Source: Isoetes taiwanensis
Taxonomy: Eukaryota > Streptophyta > Lycopodiopsida > Isoetales > Isoetaceae
Reading direction: 5' to 3'
Length of the DNA stretch: 64,000 nt
Assembly: GCA_021234155.1 (NCBI GenBank)
Contig: JAJEKV010000159.1
Coordinates: 184,001 to 248,000, forward strand
Shown: positions 46,204-57,289 of the stretch, piece after piece
How positions within the stretch are numbered: the stretch's first letter is position 1
How the letters are laid out: each line of letters opens with the position of its first letter
The notes under the pieces: generated by a model
Databases searched by the model: none
Told to the model about the DNA's origin: nothing
What the model saw: the letters and a program-made list of their open reading frames with translations, nothing else
Translations under genes and position numbers: made by a program

Positions 46204-46445
46204 ATATCTTCGTTTTTCTTTATTCCTTGTCGTCTTTCTTTTCCTTGTCGTTTTCCTTCTCTTTGTTTCCTTCCTTTTCCTTGCCATCCTTTTCTTTTGA
46301 AGCTCCATCTTTCCCCTGTTTATTGCCGCTGTTACCATTTTTGTTGGGCGTGTTTCCTTTTTCTTTGTCCTTGGCTTCGCCGGAACCGCCTTTGTTGCCC
46401 TTTTCTTCCTTCTTTTCTTCATTTTTCTTTGAATCCTTAGAAGGT
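46204..46445 (-). pseudogene. Captured Lys/Glu/Gly/Asn-rich coding piece
   Basis: One minus-strand frame is open from about 46445 to a TAA at 46204: DSKKNEEKKEEKGNKGG, then KEKGNTPNKNGNSGNKQG, ending NDKEKKDDKE. It is a natural-looking low-complexity tail of the type seen in metal-binding isoprenylated proteins and other plant proteins; the parent gene is not identifiable. It lies inside the hAT-like element, opposite in strand to the piece at 46499. Confidence 0.4.
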
Positions 46446-46498
46446 GATTTCTTTGAATCCTTTTGGATTGATTCTATCTTTGATACATGATCCTGCAG

Positions 46499-46824
46499 GG
46501 CTGTTTTCTCTGCTCATATTAGACTCAAAGGGCAGGTCTCATATGGAAAGGGCATTGTCGATATTGAGGGGTTCAAATCCCCAATCAGAAAAATTCTGGG
46601 CAGTTTGTTTAGAGCAGTTTATTCTGGCTTTGGAAGAACAGGGAGATCTGTGCTCTGGAAAACGTGTAATTATAGTTGTCGACAGAATCCGAGAGCCCAG
46701 AATGGCCCTCTTGTGGGCTCTCTCCCATGTCGTTCATAAGGTTGAGGTGATAAGCGTGTTGCATTTCGTTCATTCACATCCCAATTCCAATGCATCAAAA
46801 AATCAAGATATAACACAGAGTTGA
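46499..46824 (+). pseudogene. Captured exon, universal-stress-protein-like
   Basis: A splice-acceptor-like CCTGCAG precedes an open frame to TGA at 46824. It contains HMERALSILRGSNPQSEKFW, then GKRVIIVVDRIREPRMALLW and ALSHVVHKVEVISVLHFV. The pattern (G-K-x-V-x-(V/I)-V-V-D-x-x-x-E-x-x-x-A-L-x-WAL-x-H) is the start of the alpha/beta fold of plant USP/adenine-nucleotide-hydrolase-like proteins. Only this N-terminal part is present. Enclosure between hAT-like ends supports capture by the element. Confidence 0.5.
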
Positions 46825-47221
46825 TTTGCATTTATTTGAAGATTAACTAGATCATCTACATATCCTTTTCCTGTTTCTTACAACTTTTTACAGGTTTTTT
46901 TCTGGTTCCTTAGCAGATTTTCTTTAATCTTCTAGACCTTGTAAATCATCTTAGGCATTCATCAATTCATTCAACATTGTTTTACATTTGCCAGAAATTC
47001 TTTGCCGCATAACAATGGACATGCACAGACAAAATGGAGTAGCCGAGCTTGTTTTTTTCCACCATTGGTTTAGTATTAATTTCATTCATGAACTTCAAGT
47101 AACGTAGGCTTTGCTTAAACCATCCTCAACCATTTTTTATGGAATCGGGCATAAACTTCTGCTGAGATTGAACCATCTGCCAATTTTTCCTCCCTGCCTG
47201 CAGTTATTATGGATTCAAAGG

Positions 47222-47600
47222 TCTCCAGGTGATTCCTTCCCGAGGAATAGTACGTGGTGATTCCATGAGAGAGAATATTTGCAGTGATTCCACAGGGGAG
47301 AGTATTTACCCAGTGATTCCATGCAGGAGAATATTATCGTACGTGGTGATTCCACGGAGGAGAATATTACAGTATATGGTGATTCCACCCCGCAGGATCA
47401 ATTCCATGTAATTCCGTCGCGTAGAATAAAAAGGCGGTGATTTTGTCCAGCGGTATTTTGCAGATATTATTCCACCGGAAGGTATAAAATGGAGCCTATC
47501 AGGTACGGATAACGGGGCAGGAGGGTACGGATAACGCGGCAAGAGGGTTAATTATTCCGTGGGAGAGTAGACATCGCGACGGAATCACCAAAACCGGAGT
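47222..47600. repeat. Right subterminal GTGATTCC repeats
   Basis: GTGATTCC followed by 5-8 nt and GAGAATATT recurs about eight times every 25-45 bp (for example GTGGTGATTCCACGGAGGAG). Such repeats near hAT termini are transposase binding sites in studied elements; here that is inference. The 60-codon frame at 47229-47411 is only the translation of this array. Confidence 0.85.
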
Positions 47601-47913
47601 AAAGCTATTTTCACCTGACAGTGCAGGCATGATTTCACTGCAACATTTTGTTGCCCCTAATACCTAAAATACTTCTGACTAACTTCAAAACCCTCTGATT
47701 AGCTGCCAGATAATTCCCCAACATCATGATCTTGCGGCATATTTTCTTCAGGGCAAGATCCTGAATGTTTTGAATTTCTTTCATATGCCTCTGCCGAAGG
47801 TGGAATCGTAGAGTACTCGCTCTTAAAAAAAGGAGGTGGAACTTGAGATTTGAGAGAGAGTTGTCGCTTCCAGAAGTGGAATCTCGCCCTTCTGAAGTTT
47901 AGAAAGAGACCAC

Positions 47914-48240
47914 CATGGCTGCATGGACCGGGCAGAAGCTCCAGGTCCCAAATTTTTTCTACTGCGATGACGATGACTGGTGGTGCAAATCTGGCAAATC
48001 TGGCGATGGCTCTCCCATTTCTTTAGCAGCTTCGCTTCATGTAGAAGATCTAGAGGGTTTGAGGCAGAAGCTTCAGGGTTTTATTTGAGCGGGGTTTTCT
48101 TCACCCCTTTCTTTGTACAGTTCTTCATGAAGCAATGCTTCTTCTTTAGCCTTTTTCTCTACTTTTGGTTCATTCTAACCCTTCTGCTATATTCTACAAC
48201 TCTTCTTGAAATGGTAGCTGGTGCTCAGAGCAGGGTTCAA
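47914..48240 (+). pseudogene. Unidentified gene fragment
   Basis: ATG at 47914 in a good context (GACCACCATGGCT) opens 58 codons: MAAWTGQKLQVPNFFYCDDD, then SLAASLHVEDLEGLRQKLQG, ending in TGA. A second frame just after (48100-48258) encodes a hydrophobic stretch (CFFFSLFLYFWFILTLLLYS) like a membrane segment. It is possibly one gene broken by a shift; not recognised. It lies between the hAT-like element and the Helitron 3' end. Confidence 0.3.
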
Positions 48241-48402
48241 TTTCCTGTGGTCTGCTAAAATAGGGTATAGAATATTCAAATGGCTAGGAACTGGTATGGT
48301 AGGTAGGAGCTCTTTCTGCAGAAAGATTCTCAGAGTTTTGTGTTATGCAGCATATACGAAACATTTAGGCAGTCAAGAGGGGTTTACACTCTTTTATGTA
48401 TA

Positions 48403-51400
48403 CTAGTAATGGTGCCCAGCATTGCTGGGCATCAGTTGGAAATCTGTAAGTGTTTTTATCGCAATGAAAAAAGTGTGCAGTAACCTTCTTATTATAACAA
48501 AAGTTTTCAAAATATCCTTTTATCGTTGACATCTTGAAAATTGCACATTGAAGAGGTAGTACATCTTCACTCATAAGAGATCCGGTATTATGTCTTTAGG
48601 CAAACCAATGCACAATTTCCGGAACGAAAGCAAAATTGAGGGGCTATAAAGGGATATTGAATTGAAATTTCTAAGGATGTGTCATTGTTGGGAGCATGGG
48701 CAAAGGTCTTGGCAAATGAGTTCTCATTAAAGGTCGTCTATAACAATGGTTTATTTTATATTTTTGTTGACGTTGTTTCTTTTCACGTTGCGTATAACTT
48801 GTGAATATTTATTGAGGAGGTTGTGAATTTATCTTGTCCGATATATGTTATGAATATTCATTGAGGAGGTTGTAAAGTTATCTTGAGGGTCGGGGAAGCA
48901 AGTACCGATTGCCTAGCCAATTTAAGTAATCTTGTGAATATGTGTGGAGGTTGCAAAGTTGCATGAACATGTGAACATGTGTGGAGGTTGTGAAGTTGCA
49001 TGAATAGGGTATCGATTGCCCTAACAATTTAAGTTCATTCAAGAATATCTCCAAATGAAATTACCATAAAAAACATTACAGCATTTTAAAGTTGACAAAA
49101 TATAGGCATTATAAAATTGTCGGCTTCAACGAACCACCAAAGGCAATAGGTATAGTTTGCATCTCTGGTTAAGTTGTTTGAAAACTTTGGTTTACTCCTA
49201 TATGCTCCCCATGGAAACCTACTTATTTGCGATGAATGGAATGTATGTTAATCTCAGAATAGAATAGTTAGATCTTACCATGCAAATCGAGTTTTTTTTG
49301 TGGTTATGAACCGCGGAACCGCTCCAAAAAACTGTACCATACATGTAATATAACAATGCATGCATGTATCGCCATAACTACCTAAGCAAATTTAGAACAA
49401 CGTTCAGAAAATAGCGTGCCAGCCTTTAACTCATCATCATGAGCACGATGTCAAATCAACATCTTTCCCTACCTCATATGTGACTCAACATGGTACCTAG
49501 ATTCTCATTTGAGTCTGACCGGAATGCAACTTAGAAATTCCCATTTCTCTTTTGCAAGGAGAATGCATAACTTTTTTATGGTGCCTAGAACAGCTTATTA
49601 TCTGATATTGGCTCCCATTTTTGAGGCGTAAAAATATCTTTGGCAAAACATTTGTAGGGATCACCTAAACAATGATAATGTGGCTACAATTTATGGCGCA
49701 AAAAATATGCTGGCAAAACATTTGTAGGATCACCTATACAATGATGTTTTCATGAGGCAAATGAACATTAACATTCACCAAAACCAAATACACTTTTTAT
49801 TTAATACCGATCCTCACAAATTTTTCAAATGGAGTCGTTTCTAACTCTAGAAGGAGAAATAGGGCTTTATAGAAGGACCTACATACTATGCTTTTATAAA
49901 AGTCCTCAGAGATCAAGCAACCATCTTTGTATCGGCCGGTAGTCATACACCTCTGCAAAGTTGGTTTTGGTGCGTATTTTATATGGCTCAACCTTGTTGC
50001 TCTATAGCGTTGCACCAATATATGAAATCATGATGGTTCAAAATGATACCGGAGAGAAGAGAAAATGCAAATCCATCTACAACATGAAGAGACATAGTTG
50101 AGAAAACTAACTAATATGGATCTACCTGGAAATCTATGCATCTCCAAATGAAACCGCCAGTTATGATTCTAACTGTTAGCATTAGATGCATTACATTATA
50201 GTATTCGCAAGCGAAATCCTATGATCTTAACATATAAAAAAACTAACCTCAATTCCTCAAATGTGTAGCGTAATATGAGATGCAAAAGTCCAGTATCTCA
50301 AGAGCGAGAGTCGTCTTATTAAACCTCGACCCCATTTCTGGCCAGCTCAAGCACCTACACCAACCAGCACATCATGCATGAAATTCATATAGAAAAGGAG
50401 AAAACGATACGTTGGTGTAGACTACCAACAAAAATACAAATTCTTACCTGAGTGGCCAAGTATTTTAACTTGGAACAGAATGTGTTGAAACTAATGGTTG
50501 CCCATTTACTCCATTTCGTAATGCAACGGTTAAGCTTTGCTCATTTTTATTTGCAAGATAATAACCACCATCATTAGCAGATTTTGCTGAAGCGGCTCTG
50601 TTGTTGCCACTATCACACACACCATACATCCATTTAACATATTACTGATTATAACTTTACATTCTTGTTGCCTCAGAATGATATATCCAGCTCTTCCATA
50701 TCAAACAAATCCTCCATTAGCTTCAAGGCCTCTGGTTTTTAAGTATACAAACTTCACTTTCTTAAAGATCTTGGGATCTAGAAATACTGTACCCCCCTAA
50801 AAACAACGAAAATCGATGCAGATAGTAACCACAAATGAACAGGAGCAAAGATTCACCGCTTCTCGCGATTTGGAGTGGGCTTCTCTTCAATGGACTTAGT
50901 TGAACTGCTCCTGAAAGTTCACGCGGACATAAATCAAACAGAGAATAGAAATAACTGAATGCTTGAGGTTCCTTACTTGGAAATTGTTGAACGCCATCGC
51001 CGTTTCTTCCGACAGGACTTGGACAACAAATACAATGTAGCCATATTCCCATTCTCTTTTTTCTACCTTTTTTTTGCCTTTGTCGTTGATTGGCTTTAAT
51101 CGCATCGATCTTGGTGCATCTCCACCAAGTTAAAGGCGATTACTCTCATTGTAGACCCAAAATGAAGCCCATATCCATTTACAAAATAACCATATTCATT
51201 TGCAGAAATAACCTTCCTTAGAAAACCCAATCTTTGTATTGCACCTTGAATCTCCATAGTTAATTTCATGATAGATCTCTGCTAAGCGTCATCGCCTTGC
51301 AGCTGTGAGTCCGAATTTGAAGAAGCGGTTGGTGCAGGATGACCATTTTACCTTGCATATTGTTTCAGCAGAACCATCAGTGTCTATGCTCTGATCCACG

Positions 51401-51583
51401 GCGATCCATATCGACCCATCCTCTGCTCTGTTACCATCCGTCCTCTGCTACCGTAAAGCCTTATTAATAGGGCAACGATGCTGCCCATTTTATGTTGAAT
51501 CTTGATCGTCCAATTAAGCCAATCAAAACCTCGCCGTCCGATTTAGGGCTGGATTGAACACCTTAAAACATTATAATATAGGA
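48403..51583 (-). mobile_element. Helitron (minus strand, 3.2 kb, both ends visible)
   Basis: Read on the minus strand, it starts TCCTATATTATAATGTT at 51583, preceded by A. It ends with a perfect hairpin GCCCAGC-AAT-GCTGGGC, then ACCATTA and CTAG at 48403, followed by T. The starts and ends match the Helitron at 258-10833. The interior is AT-rich; no Rep or helicase motifs are visible, and open frames (for example 50762-51105, 49797-50018) have no recognisable product. Non-autonomous. Confidence 0.85.
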
Positions 51584-51599
51584 TACTATCAAACCATAT

Positions 51600-52590
51600 A
51601 TAATCATACATCCAATTTTGAATTTTTATTTTTTCATGGCTAATTTTTCTGGGTTCTGCCTCAAGCGCGGCCGACACGTGTAAATATTTTGGGTGTCGCT
51701 TTCTTCGGCCGCAAGCAAGCCCTACCAGATTCGCAATGGTCTGCGAAGATTTCGTGTTCTCCGCCATTCTCGTCGGATTGGTAAGAGAGGACTTGCACTG
51801 CCATCGCCAAGCTCCATCGAGCTCCTGCGCCTTTGCTCCTGTGCGGATGGCGTTTTGCTTGAGCTCCCACAAGATCAACTACATTTATGGCGGATCCCCT
51901 TCTTCCATGTTGGACGCGGTTAGGAGGAGACAGGGCCATTGATGCTAGTTTTCGTCCTTTTCATTTCTGCTACCGGATTAGATAAAATAGTCATTCGATC
52001 AGGAAAGAACTTCAAATCTGCTATTGGCGACCATGAGACAACACCCGGCCTGTCTGTGAAAGCATCAGTTTGCACCGACATGGATTTTTTCAGTGACATT
52101 GGTGTAGCCTTCCATTGGCTCACCAAAGATTGATCCATTGTTCCATTGGTGTAGCCCTACATCGCCTGGAGGAGCCTCCTCGTTTGAAGCTATTGCCAAA
52201 TTTTTCTTACTGGCTCTACGAAGCCCTAAAGCCCTAAATGGCAAGCTTCAGAGCTGCTAGAGTTTGCCGCATCCCATTCCAAGACATGTTGCATCTTGAG
52301 AGGCCGAAAGGGGAGATGATTTTAGAAATTTGTAGCCGGTTTCACCAGTCCCAAGTTCTTTCTGTGTTTGGTTGTAGATCTCACAAGAATATAGCATTTG
52401 GCCGTTGCATTTATCTGCTCAACACAGGAGCTCAGAAACTGCTTGCATGATGGCGAAAATGCAAAAGAATTTCTTAAAGAATAGCTTCTGCTTAAGGCAA
52501 TACAGGACCACGATTTATCAAATGAAAGCGCAGAATACTGGGAGCCACAATGTTCAGGTTAGTTGTCATGTTAAGAGTAGGCTTTGAATA
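51600..52590 (+). other. Gene-like GC-richer region, unidentified
   Basis: Overlapping frames on both strands at 51660-51940, and a plus frame at 52238-52450 (MASFRAARVCRIPFQDMLH then RPKGEMILEICSRFHQSQV) ending in TGA. The composition resembles plant genic DNA rather than the flanks, but no family is recognised and no splice model connects the pieces. It may be the 5' end of a gene or a captured fragment. Confidence 0.25.
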
Positions 52591-54384
52591 TGGCTGAATA
52601 CGGTGAAAATTAAAAGTAGGCTTGGAATATGGCGAATATGGGTCTGTTTAAATGATGGATGCTAAAAAGAGAAAGAGTTGAGACAGGTTGTATTAAAACT
52701 TATTCAGTGTGGTCTTGGAGGGCTGATGAATACTAGGGACGAATTGAAGATTCAGTATAAAGAGGCAAGTTAGTAGTGATTTGAGGATAATAAAGAGGCA
52801 AGTTTAGTAGGGAGCAGGACAGATGGAGGATATGACAATGGGTGGAAATTACAGGGATAAGTAATTATATATTTTTTGTTCTACAATTTTGCAGGAAAGT
52901 AAGGGCTGGACTTTGTTATCAAATTAAAAGACTTGATGGGCTGAAATGTAAATGTTCTTTGGGTGCTATATATAATAGGTACAGGGCAGATAGTAAATAA
53001 GGCAGATAGTAAATAAGGAATGGGGAAGTCTAGTTTTAAACTGGAATATCTGAGGGAAAAAATAATAATTAGAAAATAATATTATGGACTGGTTGTGCAT
53101 GCAATTTGGGTGTTATTTTGATATCTGGTGGCTTCATTTATGAAAGAATTATCGCTTATGCATGCTTTGGTAGTCTCCGTGCACATGCTTGATAAAGCCT
53201 AATACTTATTCCCCGATGTCGAACCTCGATTTAATGTCAAGTGCACTCTTACACAACACATTTTTTCTTTATTTAGTCATATATAATGTTGTGTAATGTG
53301 CTTGGATTTCTCTGTGGCTCAGGTAGCATGCTATTTTTGAAACGGCTCAAATGTATAACATATTCTCTTCTCATATGGAACTGGTAAATAAACGGTGATA
53401 ATCTGCGCAGTTGTACATTTCCTCATCATTAAAATCAATAGATGACTTGAATGATGTTGTTGATCAACTAGTTCTTGTGCCTATGTTGTTGATCGCCTAG
53501 TTCTTGTGCCCCGATTGGTTGAGTCCTTTTCCCCCTTTCCTTTTTGGTATGTGTATATAGATCATGTGCCTTGGGTTTAATGGACAAAGGGACATGTTTC
53601 ACCATTTTATCTTCTGGAAGCTCATTTAGGTTGAAACTTGTGAGCCAGCATATATCGAAACAAATGTGTATAGAAGTAAATTATAGCACACGCAGTAGGT
53701 ATTTTGATATTGATATTTACTTGGTTGATATTGCAGTGACAAAATGCAAGAGACTAATCCTGAAAAAATATGGCATAACATTGGTAAAGAGGGGGACAAA
53801 ATGTAAGAGACTGGTGTTGAAATAGTTGACATTAATGTAAGAGATTAGTGTTGGTTATATAACATTGGTAACAAGGTCGATAAAGAGAAATGTTCGCGGC
53901 GGCCTTGGCCGCCGCGATAAATTTCTTGTTTTATGTAATGCAGTGAAAGGGGATGAAAACAACAAAAGCTCCTTTTATTGATTTGTTAGGTCAGTAAAAT
54001 TGATGAATCACATATTTGGTTGATTGGAATATGAAGCAGTTGTTCTACTTAGAAGTGCATTGGTTCTTATACACGCAAAGAGAGAAAGTGCATGTCATGC
54101 ATTCAGTAGAATGCGAATACACAATGAGGTGTTTGAGAATGATTCAGAAATTTAGGACATTGAAAAGGCAGAATTTGTGGTATGGACTGCAATTTAAATA
54201 GGATTCATGCTACATTTCCCATGCATACATAGTCTGATAAGCAATTCTATTATCTAGGCAGAATACAAGAGGATACATCTCCTCTCAAGTTCCTTACAAT
54301 TATGTGTAGTTGCATTTCTAGATAAATAAATATCATCTTATCAGATTTCTTCATTTTTATTTAGGAATCTTCTTTTCTTTTCAG
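52591..54384. other. Stretch with no recognised gene
   Basis: AT-rich. It contains a strong hairpin at 53894-53917 (TCGCGGCGGCC-TT-GGCCGCCGCGA). 53740-53840 has repeats of ACAAAATGTAAGAGACTGGT type. Confidence 0.5.
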
Positions 54385-54513
54385 GTTGGATCAATTGAAG
54401 GGCGCATTGCGGTGCAACACATTGAGGACTCTCAACAAAATAAGAATTGCACATTTAAATGCCACAAGGTCAACAATGACATATATGCAGTAAATGCAAT
54501 AAAGTTCCATCGA
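54385..54513 (+). pseudogene. RAE1: Single RAE1/GLE2-like exon
   Basis: CTTTTCTTTTCAG precedes an open 43-codon exon and GTAAGT follows. The translation VGSIEGRIAVQHIEDSQQNK, then NCTFKCHKVNNDIYAVNAIKFH matches the conserved WD40 segment of the mRNA export factor RAE1 (GSIEGR(V/I)A then FTFKCHR...(D/E)IY(S/A)VN...FHP). Splice sites and frame are intact. No other RAE1 exon was found by eye within the window. It is therefore an exon of a gene with very long introns, or a captured or duplicated exon. A DUF7869 relic begins about 190 bp downstream on the other strand. Confidence 0.8.
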
Positions 54514-54700
54514 GTAAGTTTGGCATGCTATCTTTTATAGCACAAAAGTATGTTCTAACGAGGTCTAAACTATTTGCATTTTGTATGGAAACCAGATTCC
54601 TCTCCTCGCATACTTGATTATTTCTTAATCTACTTTGAAGTTGGGGATCTTTGCGTAGGCATCTTTTAACATGTGGACGATGATAGCAGTTTAGACTCAC

Positions 54701-56417
54701 GTTGAAGACCATGGCTTCTACAAGGTAGACCTTGGCAAAGCAATCTTCTGGCAGATCTTTTGAAATATTCAAGAAATGAGGCAGAGTTGTCTTTTTTTGA
54801 TCCCTTCCATCAATCACAACAGACATGTACTCAAGTGAATGCTCAAGAGCTTTTTTTCCTATGATTAGCAAGCTTTCTTTTCTCAGCTGCTTGTCGGTCA
54901 CGGTGTCTAGCAAGCTTCTGTTGCACAATATCTGTTGAAGGAAGCAGGTCAAAACAATTATATGATGTAAGTACGAGAATAAAGAACTTGAACTTACTTT
55001 TTTCGACCTTTGTCCTTGCAGTTTTTTTTTTTACTCTTCAATTCTGCACGCGTTGAACACACAGACATTCTATGTCTTCGAGGAATTTTCACAAGACCAA
55101 ATTCAGTTTTTTACAGTCTAGTGAAATATGAGTAAGAGATGTGCTGAGACTGACTGCATGTCTCTTTGTATTCTTTGAAGACATATTTTTTTGTGATGTT
55201 ATCTGTCAAATGATATATATTGTTGTTTGGCAATTTTTCACAAGTTTCTCTAAAGTATTTCTCCATCCAAGCCACACCAGCCAGGGCATGCATTGTTACA
55301 ATTCTTCCTGGCCTATAGTGGTCATAAATGCTAGGGTTTTTGTCCAATCTTTTATGTATTTGAGATATTCTAGAGGAATCCAGACGGTGGACTTTTTGGC
55401 ACACTTGTTGACAGTTGATGTAGTGCAAGAAGGTGTGCCGGTCTGGTCTTACATGAATAGCCAAGTAGGCATTCTGGTCAGATATTGTCATGGAACTGTA
55501 GTTGTCTCTAATTGCACGAAGTTTAGCCATGTTGAATTTTCTAATGCAACTCAATGAACAGCATGGAGTTCTTAGAATTCTTCTTATTTTCTGCTCGTTC
55601 ATTAGATTTCTTCTACTTACAAAAGGATATGCTCTCAAGCTGAAATCCACTTTGAATTTTTTTGAAGATTGTTAGAGAACATGTAATCTCGTTGCTCCTT
55701 GTGAGGCTCTTCATCTTTTGAGGAGAGTTCCACTCTAGGAGCGACCTCCTCTTCTTTGAATGGTGTGAAAACAAACCACGTGACATTGTACCCAGAAAAT
55801 TCGAAGGAACAATGTTAAATGTAGGTGATGGGCCATAGGATATACTGGGAGCAAAAGTTGTGGCATTATTTTGACTAGGAGTTCTAGCAAATATTTCTCT
55901 TACTGCTGTTTGAAATTCTGCAACCCCATGTGTCACAACAGTTGTGTGAAGAGGTATACAACATCGTCTTCATTTGTGGTGAAGTCATGGTGAGAAAAGT
56001 TGTGGAAAACCTCACACTCGTGTGGGCGTGTTGCAGACCTCGTACTTCTTTCTGGAGCAGAAAAAGCTACAAATGGTGGGGCAGTCTGTGTCGAATCACC
56101 TGTTGTGGTGCAGCATTTGTAGTTTCTGGTGATGGTTCAAAAGGAGGTGGGAACCTGTTCTGTACAGGTGGAGATGGAATGAAGGGAGGAGGCAACCTAC
56201 TTCTCAAAGGGCTCGGAGACGGTTGGAAATGTGGTGGCAGTCTGTTGTGTGTTGGACTTGGAGAATCGTCTAGGAGTAATAAGAATGTTGTTGAGGCAGG
56301 AGATGAGGAAGTCTGGGCACCAGGCAAAAACACATATTGGTCAAGCGTTTCCTCTGAAGTAGAGGAACTAGGCGCAACAAAAGGTGGTGGAAGTCTGTTC
56401 TGGATGCGGTTAACCAT
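54701..56417 (-). pseudogene. DUF7869-like transposase gene, N-terminal part (E3)
   Basis: A likely start at 56417 (MVNRIQNRLPPPF) opens a Pro-rich domain with about five repeats of RLPPxFxPSP (to about 56.07 kb). After frame changes follow TPCCSLSCIRKFNMAKLRAI (about 55.55 kb), WMEKYFRETCEKLPNNN and IYHLTDNITKKYVFKEYKE (about 55.2 kb). Then come IPRRHRMSVCST (about 55.07 kb) and IDGRDQKKTTLPHF (about 54.8 kb). The last two match E1 (IPRKHRMSVCAT, IDGMDRKKTTLPHF). Coding similarity ends at 54701, where GTGAGT follows, like a splice donor; the LDN...NKN and GHTH region is not found downstream. It is therefore either truncated or its later exons are missing. Terminal repeats of this element were not found. 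Confidence 0.7.
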
Positions 56418-56516
56418 CTTCAACAATTGAAAATAATAGAGAGACGGATGCAACTGATGCAACTTCTGCACGTTTGCTATTCGAGAATAAGAAGTGTCAA
56501 CCCCAAGAAGAAGACT

Positions 56517-56852
56517 GCTATTCCGGAATACACGTTCGCACAAAATTTGAACCACACGTATTCCGTTTTACATAGAATTACGGAAGCATCTATGAGTGAC
56601 CTTTAAAAGGAATTTTTTAGGCGCTCAATTGTGTATTCCAGTTTCGCTGCTTCAGCCGCTCACAATCTGTGCCTTCGACCTCCTCTGCAGAACCTTATTC
56701 CATTTTGCATAGTGCCAAGCATGGAGAGGGAAGGGGAAAAAGTACCATGTACAGCCTTTTTGCAAAAGTAATGTTTTGGTAGAGGCCAAAGTGTATTCCA
56801 GAATACACTTTGGCCTTTAGGGTAAAGCCAAAGTTATTCTAGGATACACTAA
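56517..56852. repeat. Array of palindrome GTGTATTCCRGAATACAC upstream of E3
   Basis: Five copies, full or half: CTATTCCGGAATACAC (about 56518), CACGTATTCCG (about 56558), GTGTATTCCAG (about 56632), the perfect GTGTATTCCAGAATACAC (56790-56807) and TTATTCTAGGATACAC (about 56835). The one at 56783-56814 extends into a longer inverted repeat (GGCCAAAG...CTTTGGCC). It lies directly upstream of the E3 transposase start, as in E1. Confidence 0.8.
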
Positions 56853-57285
56853 AACCAATGAAAATGCTATCTCTCTATAAACAAAGTGCTGATCTGCCAT
56901 GAATTTTTATTCATATAAATAATTTTATTACATTGTATTTTACAATGGTTGAAGATACCATGATGGTCGGGCTGACACAAATATTACATCATCTTCGCAC
57001 CACGCACCACCCATCGAACAAATGCGCAGAAAGGTATGGGTTGTTCCAAGTCACAAGAGCAACTTGAAGAGAATAGAAATCAAACACGCTAGCGACCAAT
57101 GCATGTCACCAACTTCTACTCGTCCTCTTTTTCTCAATGAACGGGTCTTTCCATGGCTCCATCATGTCCTTTTCGCTTCGCGATCTGTACCGGGGAAAGG
57201 CAAAATCAAGTTAATGCAAGTGATGCTACTGAGACAATACAAATAAGAAGACAACCAGTTCTAAGGGCCATTTTAAGAAGAATGT
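56853..57285. other. Spacer, no gene
   Basis: One plus frame (57022-57246) has no recognisable motif. Confidence 0.4.
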
Positions 57286-57289
57286 AGGT

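Larger units (their letters stand above)
45435..47617. mobile_element. hAT-like element carrying captured gene pieces (2.2 kb)
   Basis: Left end (CA)GGGTGAAAATAGCTTTAC; right end, reverse-complemented, CAGGTGAAAATAGCTTTAC. Both continue into GGTTTTGGTGATTCCGTC. Flanks are ACAATGCA (45427-45434) and ACAGTGCA (47618-47625), 7 of 8 matching, so an 8-bp target duplication. CAGGG-type ends and 8-bp duplications are hAT hallmarks. The interior holds subterminal GTGATTCC repeats on both sides and coding pieces that do not look like a transposase, so it is non-autonomous with probable captured sequence. Confidence 0.75.

Noticed and set aside
47229-47411. 60-codon ORF
   Set aside because: Encoded by the hAT subterminal repeat units.
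54470-54700. Continuation of the E3 transposase frame past 54701
   Set aside because: The frame stays open but loses family similarity and runs antisense through the RAE1 exon; a GTGAGT at 54700 suggests a splice site or border instead.
55930-56430. 166-codon plus-strand open frame (Gly/Trp-rich)
   Set aside because: It is the antisense of the Pro-rich repeat region of the E3 transposase relic.
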